Below, piece after piece: positions 1 to 10,311 of a stretch of 64,000 nt of DNA. The DNA is taken from the NCBI RefSeq assembly GCF_051020765.1, contig NC_134929.1, forward strand, positions 2,010,786 through 2,074,785, read 5' to 3'. The stretch comes from Lasioglossum baleicum. Taxonomy: Eukaryota > Arthropoda > Insecta > Hymenoptera > Halictidae. Position 1 is the first letter of the stretch. Every line of letters begins with the position of its first letter. The translations under genes and the position numbers were made by a program. Under the pieces are notes generated by a model, which saw nothing but the letters and a program-made list of their open reading frames with translations, had not been told where the DNA came from and made no database searches.

Positions 1-331
1 AACTATCATAGATCTACAAAACAAATATTTTAAATTTCCATTAAGAACCCATATAAAAAAGTTTTAGAAATGCCTTTTTTTGCATGTAACCTTGTAAATT
101 ATAATTTTTGGAAAATCTGATTTGCATATTATTTCATAAACCAATGCTTCTATTGTAATCGATTATAGAAAATCAGATCGCGTTTTGCACAATTATAAAA
201 AAGTTATTCTGTTTTAAAGGGCGCGTTCGAATACTTTCGTGGCTCACTGTATTTCGTCGTCGAGAGGATGATGAACGACACTGTCCAACTGCCCCCTTCT
301 CTATGCAGATACCGAGGGGACATTATTACAT
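1..331. other. Unassigned flank
   Basis: AT-rich sequence turning GC-richer after 220. I see no coding frame, repeat boundary or RNA gene. Its last four bases (acat) are one copy of the target duplication of the neighbouring solo LTR. Confidence 0.6.
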
Positions 332-1314
332 TGTAACAGACCTGCACCGGGCAGGCCTGTTACTAGTAGAACCGGGTATCAAGGCGCGCCGAATCGAACC
401 GAACCGAGCCAAAATAGACCGAACCTAACCGGCGCGCACCACCGATACGCGCCCCGCGCCGAACGACCACCGCGCCATGAAGCAAACACCGATAGGAACG
501 AGTCGACAGTTTTTCCCCCCACGCGCGTGAGGAACGTCGAGAACATTCGTGAAGTTCAGCACCGCACCGTCGCCCGACCCACCAAACGAACAGCTATAAA
601 AGCTGCAACGCAACCGCGGGAGGGCCTTCTTAGCTGGGACGAGACTCAGATCGGATCGTTCCTGTTAGTATCCCTGTAAGTATCCCTTCCGGTGAAGAAC
701 TACGTTCCACCAAACAGAATACGGCGTTGTTCGGGATTCAAATCGAGAAGTTTACCGGTCGATTGAGACCCCTGGGTTTTTCTACCTATTTCCAGAACAC
801 ACGCCGTGTGTTATTATTTTCGACACCGCGTTCTCAACGGCTCGCCGTCGTGACCCGTAAACTACCTCGATTCGAATCCCGAAACAATCGACTCTGCGAT
901 CGATCCGCCAATCGCGGACCACCGCGTTCGTCGACTTGGGCCTATTCGGGAACCCCCTCGGCGAAGCGGAGAGACTCTCTCTGTTCATCGCGCTCAGATA
1001 ACACCTTGAGTCCAAAGCTCTTGTAAAACGCGCTTCCTTAGCACTTACGCAGATCAGTGCCGTGCGCGCTCAACTTCTACTGAATCACCAATAAAGCACC
1101 GCGCGTATTCGATCGAAATCACGACGTTTGTTGAGAGTTTTCTTTAACCTCTGTTCCGCGACCGTTACACCTTTCCTCGCGCGTCCATATCTGGGCGATC
1201 CTGGCAATCAGGCTTTCCGACCGTCGGTCGTAGCCGAAACAGGCGTCGTACCGCCATCTTGTTAACCAGCATTCCTGTTCCATGGGAGCATTCCACCGGT
1301 GACGAACTACGTTC

Positions 1315-1690
1315 TACCGAAGTAGAGTACGGCGTACCGCCACTCTGAAAGGCCAAGGTGTACCACCAGCTACCTCGTCAAGACGTACCGTCCACGAGAA
1401 CGAACGACGAGCACGATGAATCATCGCTCGTCGCTGTAGAACCGCCTGAGAGGACGTAGACGCACGGTCAACCACCACGTTGAAATCCGACCGACACGAC
1501 TCAGGCAGGGAGCCCTCCTCCCTTCCCGAAAACGTCCTGTTCCTGTAGCATAGCCAGAGCACGACGTACCGTCACTCTCTTTTCGCCAAGGTGTACCACC
1601 AGCGAGCTTGTTAAGGCGTACCGCCGACAAGAACGAACGACGAGCACGATGAACCATCACTCGTCGCCGTAGAACCGCCCGAGAGGATTA
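1315..1690 (+). repeat. Imperfect tandem duplication inside the solo LTR
   Basis: A block of about 140 bases at 1325-1460 (AGGTGTACCACCAG, then a run of CGAACGACGAGCACGATGAA, then GTAGAACCGCC) recurs at 1560-1690 with scattered substitutions. The intervening sequence holds a related GACCGACACGACTCAGGCAGGGA segment. This helps explain why this LTR is longer than its 1037-bp relative. Confidence 0.7.
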
Positions 1691-1795
1691 TGGCGTATGG
1701 CGAACCGCCACGTCGCATATCCGGCCGACCTGACTCGGGCAGGGATTTCCCTACCGTCCTGATTATCCGTTTACCTGTCTCGAAACACGTTCGCG

Positions 1796-1937
1796 TCGCG
1801 TTCGAGAAAGTTACGCGTTCCGTACCTGAAAACCGCGATCTGCGCGTTCGAGAAAGTTACGCGTTTCTTACCTGAAAACCGCGATCTGCGCATCCGAGAA
1901 AGTTACGCGCATCCGTACCTGAAAGTCGCGATCACCG
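1796..1937 (+). repeat. Three-copy ~46-bp tandem repeat in the solo LTR
   Basis: Three consecutive units share CGAGAAAGTTACGCG, then a few variable bases, then TACCTGAAA and CGCGATC. The corresponding part of the gypsy C LTR (61107-61203) has two units, so copy number varies between family members. Confidence 0.75.
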
Positions 1938-2160
1938 AGTGAACATTCGCGAAGACCGAAACCCGAAAACCGCGCTCGCGAACTCGCCGGCAGCGAGCAT
2001 GTCAGTGAAACCGCCTGTGTCGTTATTTCGAAACCCGCATACCACGTCCAGTTCCCCATCGACATTTTTCCTCTCGTTGAACATCGAACTCTGGATCGGC
2101 GAGCTATAAGGACGAAGAGGAAGTCTCCGACGTGACGACGAAACCGGGTTGTTACAACAT

Positions 2161-3727
2161 TCCTTTCATTTTGTTTTCTTTCTTTTTCACAATGCTACTA
2201 ACGTTCTCATTATTCACCATATTCTGTAATACTCTGTAATGAACTGTATGTTGTAATAAAAATCATAAGAGATTTCCTATACAAAAAACTATTCAAAATA
2301 AACATGTTTTTGTTGAAATATATTATTATTTCTGTCAATTCTCCATCCGCTCGCTCCTCCCTCTTTCTCCCTCTTTATTATTATTTATGGATGATCGTAC
2401 GGCGATTAAATTAAACAATTGATTAAATCAGTCTCACATCAAATAATTATATAATTATAGTATTATAAATATAATATTATATTATATTATTGTAAATATA
2501 ATATTATAAATTAATATTATAAGATAATATTAATTGTGTGCATATGTATTTAATCAAACACTATATCCATCACATCTCCATATTTGTGTATGTACGTAGA
2601 ACCTAAATATAACTTTTATTTGTACAAATAAGAGTAAAAATAAGTAATAATTATTTAGACAAATATGTAAAAATCGTGTATTCAAATAAACAAAAATTAT
2701 TAATACAAATCAGTAGAAATGATTTATACACCCTGCACAAATTATAATAAAAACTACAATTATCACGTTATTTGACGACCAAGATTTGTTTTAAACATTT
2801 CTGACAAATAAACCGAATTACTTTATTAATAACGTATTATTTCTTTCTATTACCAAGTCCTTCCCTTATACTTATACTTATTGTTAGTTAAATGTATCTA
2901 TGGTATGAAGTATGAGGTACAATTACTACAATTAAATATTGACAATAGTTCACAAACATTGACAATATTTCGTACATAACCGTGGTAAGCGATATAGTAG
3001 TAACAATTACAATGTTTCTATTATTATGGTGCCACTTTACACACTTTCCAAAATAAATTGTTATATTTTCGAAGGTTCCATTTCGTTACATTTTAAATAA
3101 ATTTGTTAAACCTTCAAAAATAAGAAATGTCTAGTAGCTATACAAGTTCCCCTTGTTCCATATCCCATGAGCTCCACAGTTTTTAAACCGTTCATTTGTA
3201 CATTTAGTATTACGACTTGGAAACGTCGGATCAAGGTGTTAGTTATGTCAAGTCGAATAAAGATACATGTGATTTTTATCTATTCCAATTACTCGTCACC
3301 AATAAAACAATCGAATAAATCATCTTGCTACATCGAGCTTCGAATAAATCTTGAGGTTAAGATGAAAATCGTTCCACTGAAATCTCATAGATAAATTTGC
3401 ATAGCCAAAATCTGACGAATACACCGTAAGATAAATGGTGGCGCTCTGTCTTCGACTCTCAAGTAACGGTGAAAGATAAACTGAAAATTCTCAGCTGTCA
3501 TCTTACGAATAATGCCTCTAGAATAACTTCTCGCCGTTAGAGGCGTTGAATACGTATACGCAGTTACTTCGAGATTCGATAAAAAACAGATGACGAATGA
3601 AATTTCTGGAGAGTATCTTACAGATAAACTGCGTCGAATATGTATTTCAGGAAAAGCAGAACAAATAAAAGATAACTTACGTTTATCTTTTATTTAAAAA
3701 TTTTAGATAAATTTTTGCCCATCTCTG
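2161..3727. other. AT-rich stretch without recognisable genes
   Basis: Low-complexity AT-rich sequence with short runs such as repeated ATAATATTATA near 2455-2540. A 75-codon open frame near 3167 resembles nothing I know and has no coding character. I find no element boundary here. Confidence 0.55.
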
Positions 3728-3775
3728 CGACGCACAGTGGTTCCAAACGCCCAAAAGCTGGCCAAAACCCCAAAA
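3728..3775 (+). mobile_element. Isolated Transib-type terminus
   Basis: CGACG (3728-3732) is followed by CACAGTGG (3733 on) and TTCCAAACGCC. Transib transposons begin with a CACWRTG-type heptamer and duplicate a 5-bp CGNCG-like target. The neighbouring element at 5741 has the same arrangement (CGGCG then CACAGTGGTCTAAAACGC). No matching inverted end was found here, so the element is truncated or its partner has diverged. Confidence 0.5.
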
Positions 3776-3989
3776 ATGAATTATGAGCTAGGACGTTTTT
3801 ACCCATTGGGATGGGTACTCTAATAGTGACTCCGTAGTGGGGTAAACGGGAAAATGCTTGCATTTTTTTACCTGAGTTGCAGTCGTAGTCGAAACTTCGC
3901 TTTCGTTAGACAGGCATTTTTCACGCGCGTGAGCGTACGTACGAAATATAAGTGCAAAGTGTATAAGTTATATTGGAAGCTACTGATTT

Positions 3990-4500
3990 TTATACTACAC
4001 TAGCTTTTGTCCGCGGCTTCGCTCGCACAGAAAACCGTTTAATGCCCTCTGAAATTGATATTGTTTCTCCATATAAAACCTTTTAACCCCCCATTCACCC
4101 CTATAGAGTTTTAATTTTATGTCATGCCGCAATCTTAGATTTCAAAACCCCTTTTCACCCCCTTAGGGGATCAATTTTTTAAAATGCCGAAATAGGTGTT
4201 TGATTAATTATATCAAAGAGCATTAAGACCAAGTATGAAGTAAATCCGACCACGAACAAAATATTCCTCATACGAACGTTGCAACCCCTTTTCACCCCCT
4301 TAGGGGTTGAATTTTTTAAAATGCCGAAATAGGTGTTTGATTAATTATATCAAAGAGCATTAAGACCAAGTACGAAGTAAATCCGACCACGAACAAAATA
4401 TTCCTCATAGAAACGTTGCAACCCCTATTCACCCCCTTGGGGATTGAATTTCGAAATATCCTTTCTTATCCCTTGTATAGATCATAAGGGAAACCTCTGT
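3990..4500. repeat. Dispersed repeat with 137-bp tandem units
   Basis: It starts with CTAGCTTTTGTCCGCGGCTT, a phrase I associate with common dispersed repeats in insect genomes (recollection, not checked). Units beginning AACCCCTTTTCACCCCCTTA start at 4146, 4283 and 4420, 137 bases apart. The first two are nearly identical over their whole length and the third is partial. Each contains CCGAAATAGGTGTTTGATTA and CCGACCACGAACAAAATATT. No coding potential is seen. The element class is unknown. Confidence 0.7.
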
Positions 4501-4537
4501 GCAAACACACCATTGATTATTATATAGTCAGACATAA

Positions 4538-5287
4538 AAAAAAAGAATTAATCAAGTAAAAAAGATGTATACCTATGCCGGGAGCGAACCTAGCATAAGC
4601 CGGTCCACAATCGAACGCCTAACGCACTGTGAGCCAACTGAATTGTTGGAAACGTGATTTATATTTCTAGATGTAATGATTATACTGTAGAAATATTAAT
4701 TAAGTTGATTTCATTTTTTAATTACTTCTGTAGAATGCTCAAGGTTTATCAGAACCTGATAGACTTACAGAATAAATAGAACGTAACAATTTTAAGGTTA
4801 GTTTAGTTCTTTGCGGAAAAAACGTCGAAAAAATCGGTATTTATTTTTTTTAACAACGGCGCACCAAACCGAAAAATCTGAAAAAATTCATGAACAATAC
4901 TTATAACAATATACTGCTACTGTAAAAATATAAATGTTTTCACTCTAAAACTTCCATGTGAAATCTGCATTTTTTCGATTTTTTTGAGGTTTTTGATTTT
5001 TTACAAGCAGGATTTTCATTTTAAAAATCTGAAACCAATTGCAAAGTATGTATTTGGGTTCTTGACATGTGTCAGATTTTTTTCAGAATTTCTAAACGTC
5101 ATTAACTAGGGAAAATAGGCCAAAAACTGATTTTTCGATTTTACCCCATAACTACCCTCCCGATCGAGATACAGGGTTGAAATTTTGCACAGTATGTTTT
5201 TTCTTCGTGCTCTATCGAATGGCACATCGTCGATAAAATTCGGTTCAAGGGCATTTTTGACTACCTTATCCGGCTATACCCTTTAAA
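4538..5287 (-). repeat. ~750-bp dispersed repeat, inverted partner of 61516-62275
   Basis: Read on the minus strand, this matches 61516-62275 nearly throughout. One end is GGGTATAGCCGGATAAG and the other is a tRNA-like segment followed by an oligo-T run. The body is AT-rich, with tracts such as CCCATAACTACCCTCCCGAT, and has no open frame. It is probably a non-autonomous element of unknown class. The two copies sit in opposite orientation about 56 kb apart. Confidence 0.75.
4576..4642 (-). repeat. tRNA-like segment (degenerate)
   Basis: The minus strand shows an A-box-like stretch (GGCTCACAGTGCGTTAGGCG) and a B-box-like AGGTTCGCTCCCGGC at tRNA-like spacing, followed by oligo-T. The arms do not pair well enough for a functional tRNA, so I read it as a tRNA-derived part of the repeat. 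Confidence 0.5.
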
Positions 5288-5334
5288 GATTCTATTGTAT
5301 GTTATTTGAATATTGAATTTTTATTTTTAAAATA

Positions 5335-5530
5335 TTGGATTCATATTTTTTAAATATTTACTTTATATTTTCTAAATATCTAGTTTATATCCCCTGAATA
5401 TTTACTTTATATCTTTTAAATATCTCGTTTATATTCTCTGAATATTTAGCTTATATTTTTTAAATATCTATATTATATTCTCTGAATATTCAGCTTATAT
5501 TTTCTAAATATTCAATTTACATTTCTTGTA
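5335..5530. repeat. AT-rich ~39-bp tandem repeat
   Basis: Four to five degenerate units alternate TTTATATTTTTTAAATATCT with TATATTCTCTGAATATTTAG. It is a low-complexity array with no coding capacity. Confidence 0.65.
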
Positions 5531-6646
5531 CATGTATACAATATTTAGATCTAATATTTACCTCATATTAAAAAGTGTGGCTTAAAAAATATTTTTCCAA
5601 TATTCGAAAAAAATATACATCCAATATTTTGTGCTACTAGGGTATATGCAAGTTCGCAGGCTACAGAAAACTTTCATAAGTTGACATTGCACCCACCTGC
5701 GAACTTGTAAGGGTTGCATTAGTTTTCCCTTCTGACGGCGCACAGTGGTCTAAAACGCGAAATTTAGTGACATTTTGCCCAAAAACCAACTATATCATAT
5801 AGGTATCTGTTGAGTGTTTATTGCTTTCTAAATATCCATCAACCTCGAAAATGAAAATATTAATAAAATTTAATAAAAACCATTAGTGTAACAAACAGTT
5901 AAAGTTGGAAGTTTTGAAGATAGCCTTTCTCATGGAAAAAATTGCTTTTCTTCTTTAAGATGCCCTGACGATCCTTTTTAATATTTTCCTTCCAATTTTT
6001 TTTTAAATGAAAGGTTTATCTTTAAGCTGTAAATTACTATTTGTCAATTGAAAATTAGTATTTGTAATGCATTAAAAGTGTTACGCTAAATGTAATGAAG
6101 AAAATTTGCAAAATTATCAAGACATCGCAAGGAATATCTTTTGAGTCATAAGAGGTCATAGAATTTGACAAAATGGAATATTTTCAGCATACTTTCCTCT
6201 ATGTAGTCATGCCAAAATCATTTCCTAGATCGTCCTATATCAAAAGTTATTATTCTTTAAAGCCGTCCGTGCGGCTGTGCGTATTGGTTCTCGCATCTAT
6301 CGTCGGGACTCCGTGACAACTAAGAAACACTGTAGACTTTTGAAACACTTCAAATCTTTATGCTATGCTACAATTTTTTGAACGTTATATACTATGTTTT
6401 TTCCTTTTTATTTAAATTTTGTTTTGTGCAGTTTATATTTAGTGCGTACCTCAGTATACTTTATGCATTAGTTCAGTATTATATCATCGTTTAGTACAGT
6501 TTATATTAATATACAAGGAGAATTAAGTATAATTCTCCGAACGCGTTGTATACGTTTTAAACAATCATCTTATACGACCGTATCTCCCACCAATATTCAG
6601 AAAAAAATGCTATCGATGAATTGGTTTGCCCGATCGTCAATTTCAC

Positions 6647-7597
6647 GCCTCCTAGAAGTTAGCCCCCCACTTGTTAAATTAAATAATTTCAACAGTTGTG
6701 CTGAGTTGTGCTAAGTTTGTGCTACATTGTGCTCGAATATTACCGCTATAATATAAAAAATAAGACGAAAAATGGAAAAAAACGATTTTTTGAGTAGCCC
6801 CCCACTTTTAATTTTTTTCAATTTTCTCAATTGTGCTAAGTTGTGCTAGGTTGTGCTAAGATTGTGCCAAAGTATTACTTCATAAAAATAATAAATAAAG
6901 AAGTTATGGTAAATAATCGTTTTGGACACCTAATTAACGTTTAAGTTAGTAACAATTATCCAAACAGCACATAATCGTACGCAGAATGGACGTAGGACGT
7001 TTGGACGTGAACCGTACGTTTTAGTGACGTACGTGGCTACTTGTGGCTACTTGGGATGTCGTTGTGCTGGAGAAATCGGAAGTTGTGCTGACTTGTGCTA
7101 GGCTAGCACAACTCAGATATGCAATATCATGTTTCTGGGATGACCGGGAAGCCCAATTAATGATATTTTCTCGAAGCGCGAAGGGCCGCGGACAAGAGTA
7201 AAGTGCCCTTTAAATCGTTGTGCTGGAGAAATCGGAAGTTGTGCTGACTTGTGCTAGGCTAGCACAATTCAGATATATGATTATGTGCTGTTTGGATAAT
7301 TGTTACTAACTTAAACGTTAATTAGGTGTCCAAAACGATTATTTACCATAACTTCTTTATTTATTATTTTTATGAAGTAATACTTTGGCACAATCTTAGC
7401 ACAACCTAGCACAACTTAGCACAATTGAGAAAATTGAAAAAAATTAAAAGTGGGGGGCTACTCAAAAAATCGTTTTTTCCATTTTTAGTCTTATTTTTTA
7501 TATTATAGCGGTAATATTCGAGCACAATGTAGCACAAACTTAGCACAACTGTTGAAATTATTTAATTTAACAAGTGGGGTGCTAACTTCTAGGAGGC
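6647..7597. mobile_element. Foldback (MULE-like) element, 951 bp
   Basis: It begins GCCTCCTAGAAGTTAG and ends with the reverse complement, CTAACTTCTAGGAGGC. The arms are complementary for about 320 bases each (6647-6975 and 7275-7597). A 9-bp duplication, caatttcac, flanks it (6638-6646 and 7598-7606). Long inverted arms and a 9-bp duplication are typical of Mutator-like elements. The arms carry clustered TTGTGCTAAG-type motifs. The centre has two direct copies of a GTTGTGCTGGAGAAATCGGA segment (near 7062 and 7216), each ending in GCTAGCACAA. It has no open frame and is nested in the Transib-like element. Confidence 0.8.
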
Positions 7598-7979
7598 CAA
7601 TTTCACGCCTACTCCAAACTTATATTGTTGTCACTTCGTTCATCATCACACACTCACTGCAACATACTTTAACTCGGTACGAGTCATACGTTGTTTACAG
7701 TAATTTATATTTTGTATTTGTTATATAATTTGTGTTTGTTATATTGCGTGTTTGCGTTTATATTTTGTGTTTGTTATATCTCGTTCGTGATAAAACATAT
7801 CGTTCCACTAATATTTGGTAAGTACATAAATAGTTGGACATTTATTACGTTAACTATTTTCCGTGTTCAACACTTCTTCCTTTATTATTCTGCTATTTGT
7901 TATTTATTAAGAATGGAGGCGTTCCATACAAATCTGAATTTATTATACATATTTATTACCACGTTTTTATTAGCTCGTT

Positions 7980-8022
7980 TTCTTGTTTGTTTGTTTGTTT
8001 GTTTGTCTGTTCGTCTGTTTGT
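7980..8022. repeat. (GTTT)n / GTCT microsatellite
   Basis: Simple repeat of GTTT grading into GTCT and GTTC, inside the Transib-like element. It produces Cys/Leu/Val strings in translation that are not a protein. Confidence 0.85.
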
Positions 8023-8440
8023 CTGTTCGGTGGCAAATTTTGCAATAGATTTTATTATTGTTTACATTTCACTTTGTGCGTTATACAGGTACTATAGATT
8101 GTGAATTTATAAGGATCAGATAAATTTTCTCCGGAGGCTTTGGAAAATCAAGAAACAAATTTTATTCAAATAGCGATTTCTCAAAAATTTAGAAAAATAA
8201 TATATTGACTAAGCTGAATGTATTCCGTTTCAAAAAAATTTGCTAAAAGTTGTTAAATTTGTAAATATGTTTAAAAAATAGTAAAAAAAAACTATTACAT
8301 AAACGAAAAGTATACCACATTATACATTATTAAAAAAGATTACATGTTAATATCCTACACCCCAAATTTCACGTCGATATCTTTAATAACTTAGAAGTTA
8401 TACCAAAATGTCACTAAATTTCGCGTTTTAGACCACTGTG

Positions 8441-8748
8441 CGGCGGCTACATTCCTATTTTTCAATGCTGCCGCAATTTTGTGTTCGGCCGACTTTGATT
8501 AGTGAAAAATATAAGTATTTTCTGACACATACATATGTGTATACATATTTAATTAAACTTTTTATTAATCATTTTCTGTTGGAACATCTGCAAAATTAAG
8601 TCGAGTGTTGAAGGATACTAAGAGTGTCCCGGTATATTTTAACGGTCCTCGGGTCTTTGTCACCGGCTCAGGTCAGAAGTGGAAGGCCTGCAATCATCAA
8701 ATTCAAATTGTGCATCATTTACTAATTTACCACCTTATAGGACATATA
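8441..8748. other. Spacer without recognisable features
   Basis: It holds one copy of the Transib target duplication at its start and the TA target of the next mariner at its end (8747-8748). No coding or RNA feature is supported. Confidence 0.55.
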
Positions 8749-9179
8749 CAGGGTGTTCCGTTTAAATACAAACACCTAAATATCTCTTCAGGTTATTGTG
8801 ATCCAAAAAATATTTGTTACGTAATGTGCCTGGTGTCAATGGACCAAATATCTGGCACGAATATTTTTTCCCGAGGGTCATTTTTGTCGGAGTTGTCAAG
8901 GTCATCGATGTTTTTTGGAACATAACTACATTTTTTTTATTGCGTCATATAACTGATGAAAAAATACATTCAGATATGTATAACAACGACCTTGAAATGA
9001 CCTTGATCCTCCAAAATTAAAGTTTTACCTAGAAGTGATGTCTATTGAGATCGTAGGCTTTGACCAAGATTCTACATCAAGAGCGTGAATGTAAATAAAC
9101 ATGTTTACTGTCGCAATACTGATGATACCTAACGATTTGAAATTCTGATCAGTTTCAATTTATCTATCCGTGTATCGAC

Positions 9180-10051
9180 GTGCTGTTTGAAATGAATTAC
9201 TCAATGCAAGAGGAAGTTGTTATGGTATTCATTTACGGTAAAGCTGATCATTGTTTAAGGCAAGCAGTTAGAATGTATAAAGATAAATTTCCAGACCGTA
9301 ATTGTCCATCACTTTCTACTTATAAAAATTTGATCAGTCATTTTCGTGAAACTGGTACTGTTGTGAAAAAGCGTGTAAGAACCAGAACTGTTACGAACGA
9401 AAGAAACAAAATAATTATTGTCGATAAAATTAACGAAACTCCACATATGAGTTTAAGACAACTCTAGCCTGAAACTGGCATTTCTACAACGAGCATAACA
9501 CGGATATTGAAAGGAGAAAAAGTTCATCCCTATCATCTATCGTTACATCAGGACCTTCACGGAACAGATTTTGTAAATCGTATGAATTTTTCTCGGTGTT
9601 TTAAAATTTACTGATGAATCGTCTTTCACCAACCATGGACACCTAAATCTAAAAAGCATGCATTATTGGTCAACTGACAAGATTAGTGGATAAACAAAGA
9701 CCGTGGAGTGTAAATGTCTGGTGTGGCATATTAAATAATCAAATAATTGGTCCTTATTTCATAAACGGTACTTTAAATGGAGAAAAGTATGCAACAATCT
9801 TGCAAAATGAACTACAAATGCTTGTTCATGATGTACCACTAGATATCCATTTAAGAATGTGGTATCAGCATAACGGTTGTCCGGCTCATTCTACACGCCT
9901 CGTCAAACAAATTTTAGATTAAAAATTTCCAAATCGATGGATTGGTCGTACCGGAGTTGTAGGATGGCCACCGCGTTCACCAGATCTCACACCAATGGAC
10001 TTTTTTTTGTGGGGAAAATTGAAACAAACAGTTTATAATGAACGACCAACT
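9180..10051 (+). pseudogene. Mariner-family transposase, N-terminal and catalytic part (dead)
   Basis: Cut-and-paste transposase of the Tc1/mariner type found in insects. The first 95 residues form a helix-turn-helix region of the DUF4817 kind (EEVVMVFIYGKA, then LSTYKNLISHFRETGTVVKK). A stop follows near 9465, and the frame then breaks around 9610. The DDE domain is recognisable afterwards: FTDESSF near 9610, VWCGI near 9720, WYQHNGCPAH near 9860, and SPDLTPMDFFLWG near 9985. In the second motif, Asn (codon 9872-9874) stands where the family has the catalytic Asp. The coding sequence ends at the P-like insertion, whose 8-bp duplication gaccaact occupies 10044-10051. Premature stops, frame breaks and this replacement make it inactive. 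Confidence 0.85.
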
Positions 10052-10311
10052 CATAGACATATAAAGATAGACTGCGCCGTCTTATGGGCGAGTTGAAGCC
10101 CACAATGGCGGCGCGCGGTACAAAGAGTGAGAGAGACAGCATTAGCCGGGGTCCATAGCGCTCTCTTTCTAATTGATGTATCGGTGGGGAAAGATTCCCC
10201 TACTTCCTTGCTAGATAATGTAGATTTCTACATAGTATTGATTAATTTGGTTTTTGACATTTATTTGTTTTTTGGTTCACTACCAACGAATTGTAAAATA
10301 ATAACAGATTA
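10052..10311. repeat. Outer part of left inverted arm of P-like element
   Basis: Its reverse complement is found at 25139-25405. Landmarks are CCCACAATGGCGGCG, GATTCCCCTACTT and TAGATTTCTACATAGTATTG. The target atta at 10308-10311 is duplicated at 17841-17844 by gypsy A. Confidence 0.8.

Larger units (their letters stand above)
332..2156 (+). mobile_element. Solo LTR, gypsy-type, 1825 bp
   Basis: It begins TGTAACAG and ends GTTACA, and is flanked by a 4-bp direct duplication acat (328-331 and 2157-2160). No internal retroelement region is attached. The first 32 bases can fold back on themselves (GTAACAG near the start against CTGTTAC). The same start recurs in the solo LTR at 35963. The last 480 bases match the partial LTR ending gypsy C at 61435, which ties it to that element group. 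Strand is set from that LTR. Solo LTRs arise by recombination between the two LTRs of one copy. Short open frames inside it are chance frames in GC-rich DNA. Confidence 0.85.
5741..8440. mobile_element. Non-autonomous Transib-like DNA transposon
   Basis: Two 37-bp perfect inverted ends, 5741-5777 and 8404-8440, begin CACAGTGGTCTAAAACGCGA. They are flanked by a 5-bp direct duplication CGGCG (5736-5740 and 8441-8445). A CACAGTG heptamer and a CGNCG target are the established signature of Transib, the superfamily related to the RAG recombinase. No Transib transposase frame is present: after removing the nested 951-bp element, about 1.74 kb of AT-rich non-coding sequence remains. The longest frames (near 7691-8104) are low-complexity Leu/Phe/Tyr strings. 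It would need a transposase from elsewhere. Confidence 0.8.

Noticed and set aside
727..1026. 99-codon open frame
   Set aside because: Lies inside the solo LTR, has an overlapping frame on the other strand, no domain and no start context. GC-rich chance frame.
3733..3775. Possible V(D)J-type recombination signal (heptamer plus a nonamer-like CAAAACCCC after about 23 bases)
   Set aside because: Insects have no V(D)J system. The heptamer is better explained as a Transib end, and the nonamer resemblance is weak.
7691..8104. 137-codon open frame with many Leu, Phe, Tyr and Cys, looking like membrane segments
   Set aside because: AT-rich sequence and a GTTT microsatellite generate it. No family resemblance, and it overlaps another open frame.
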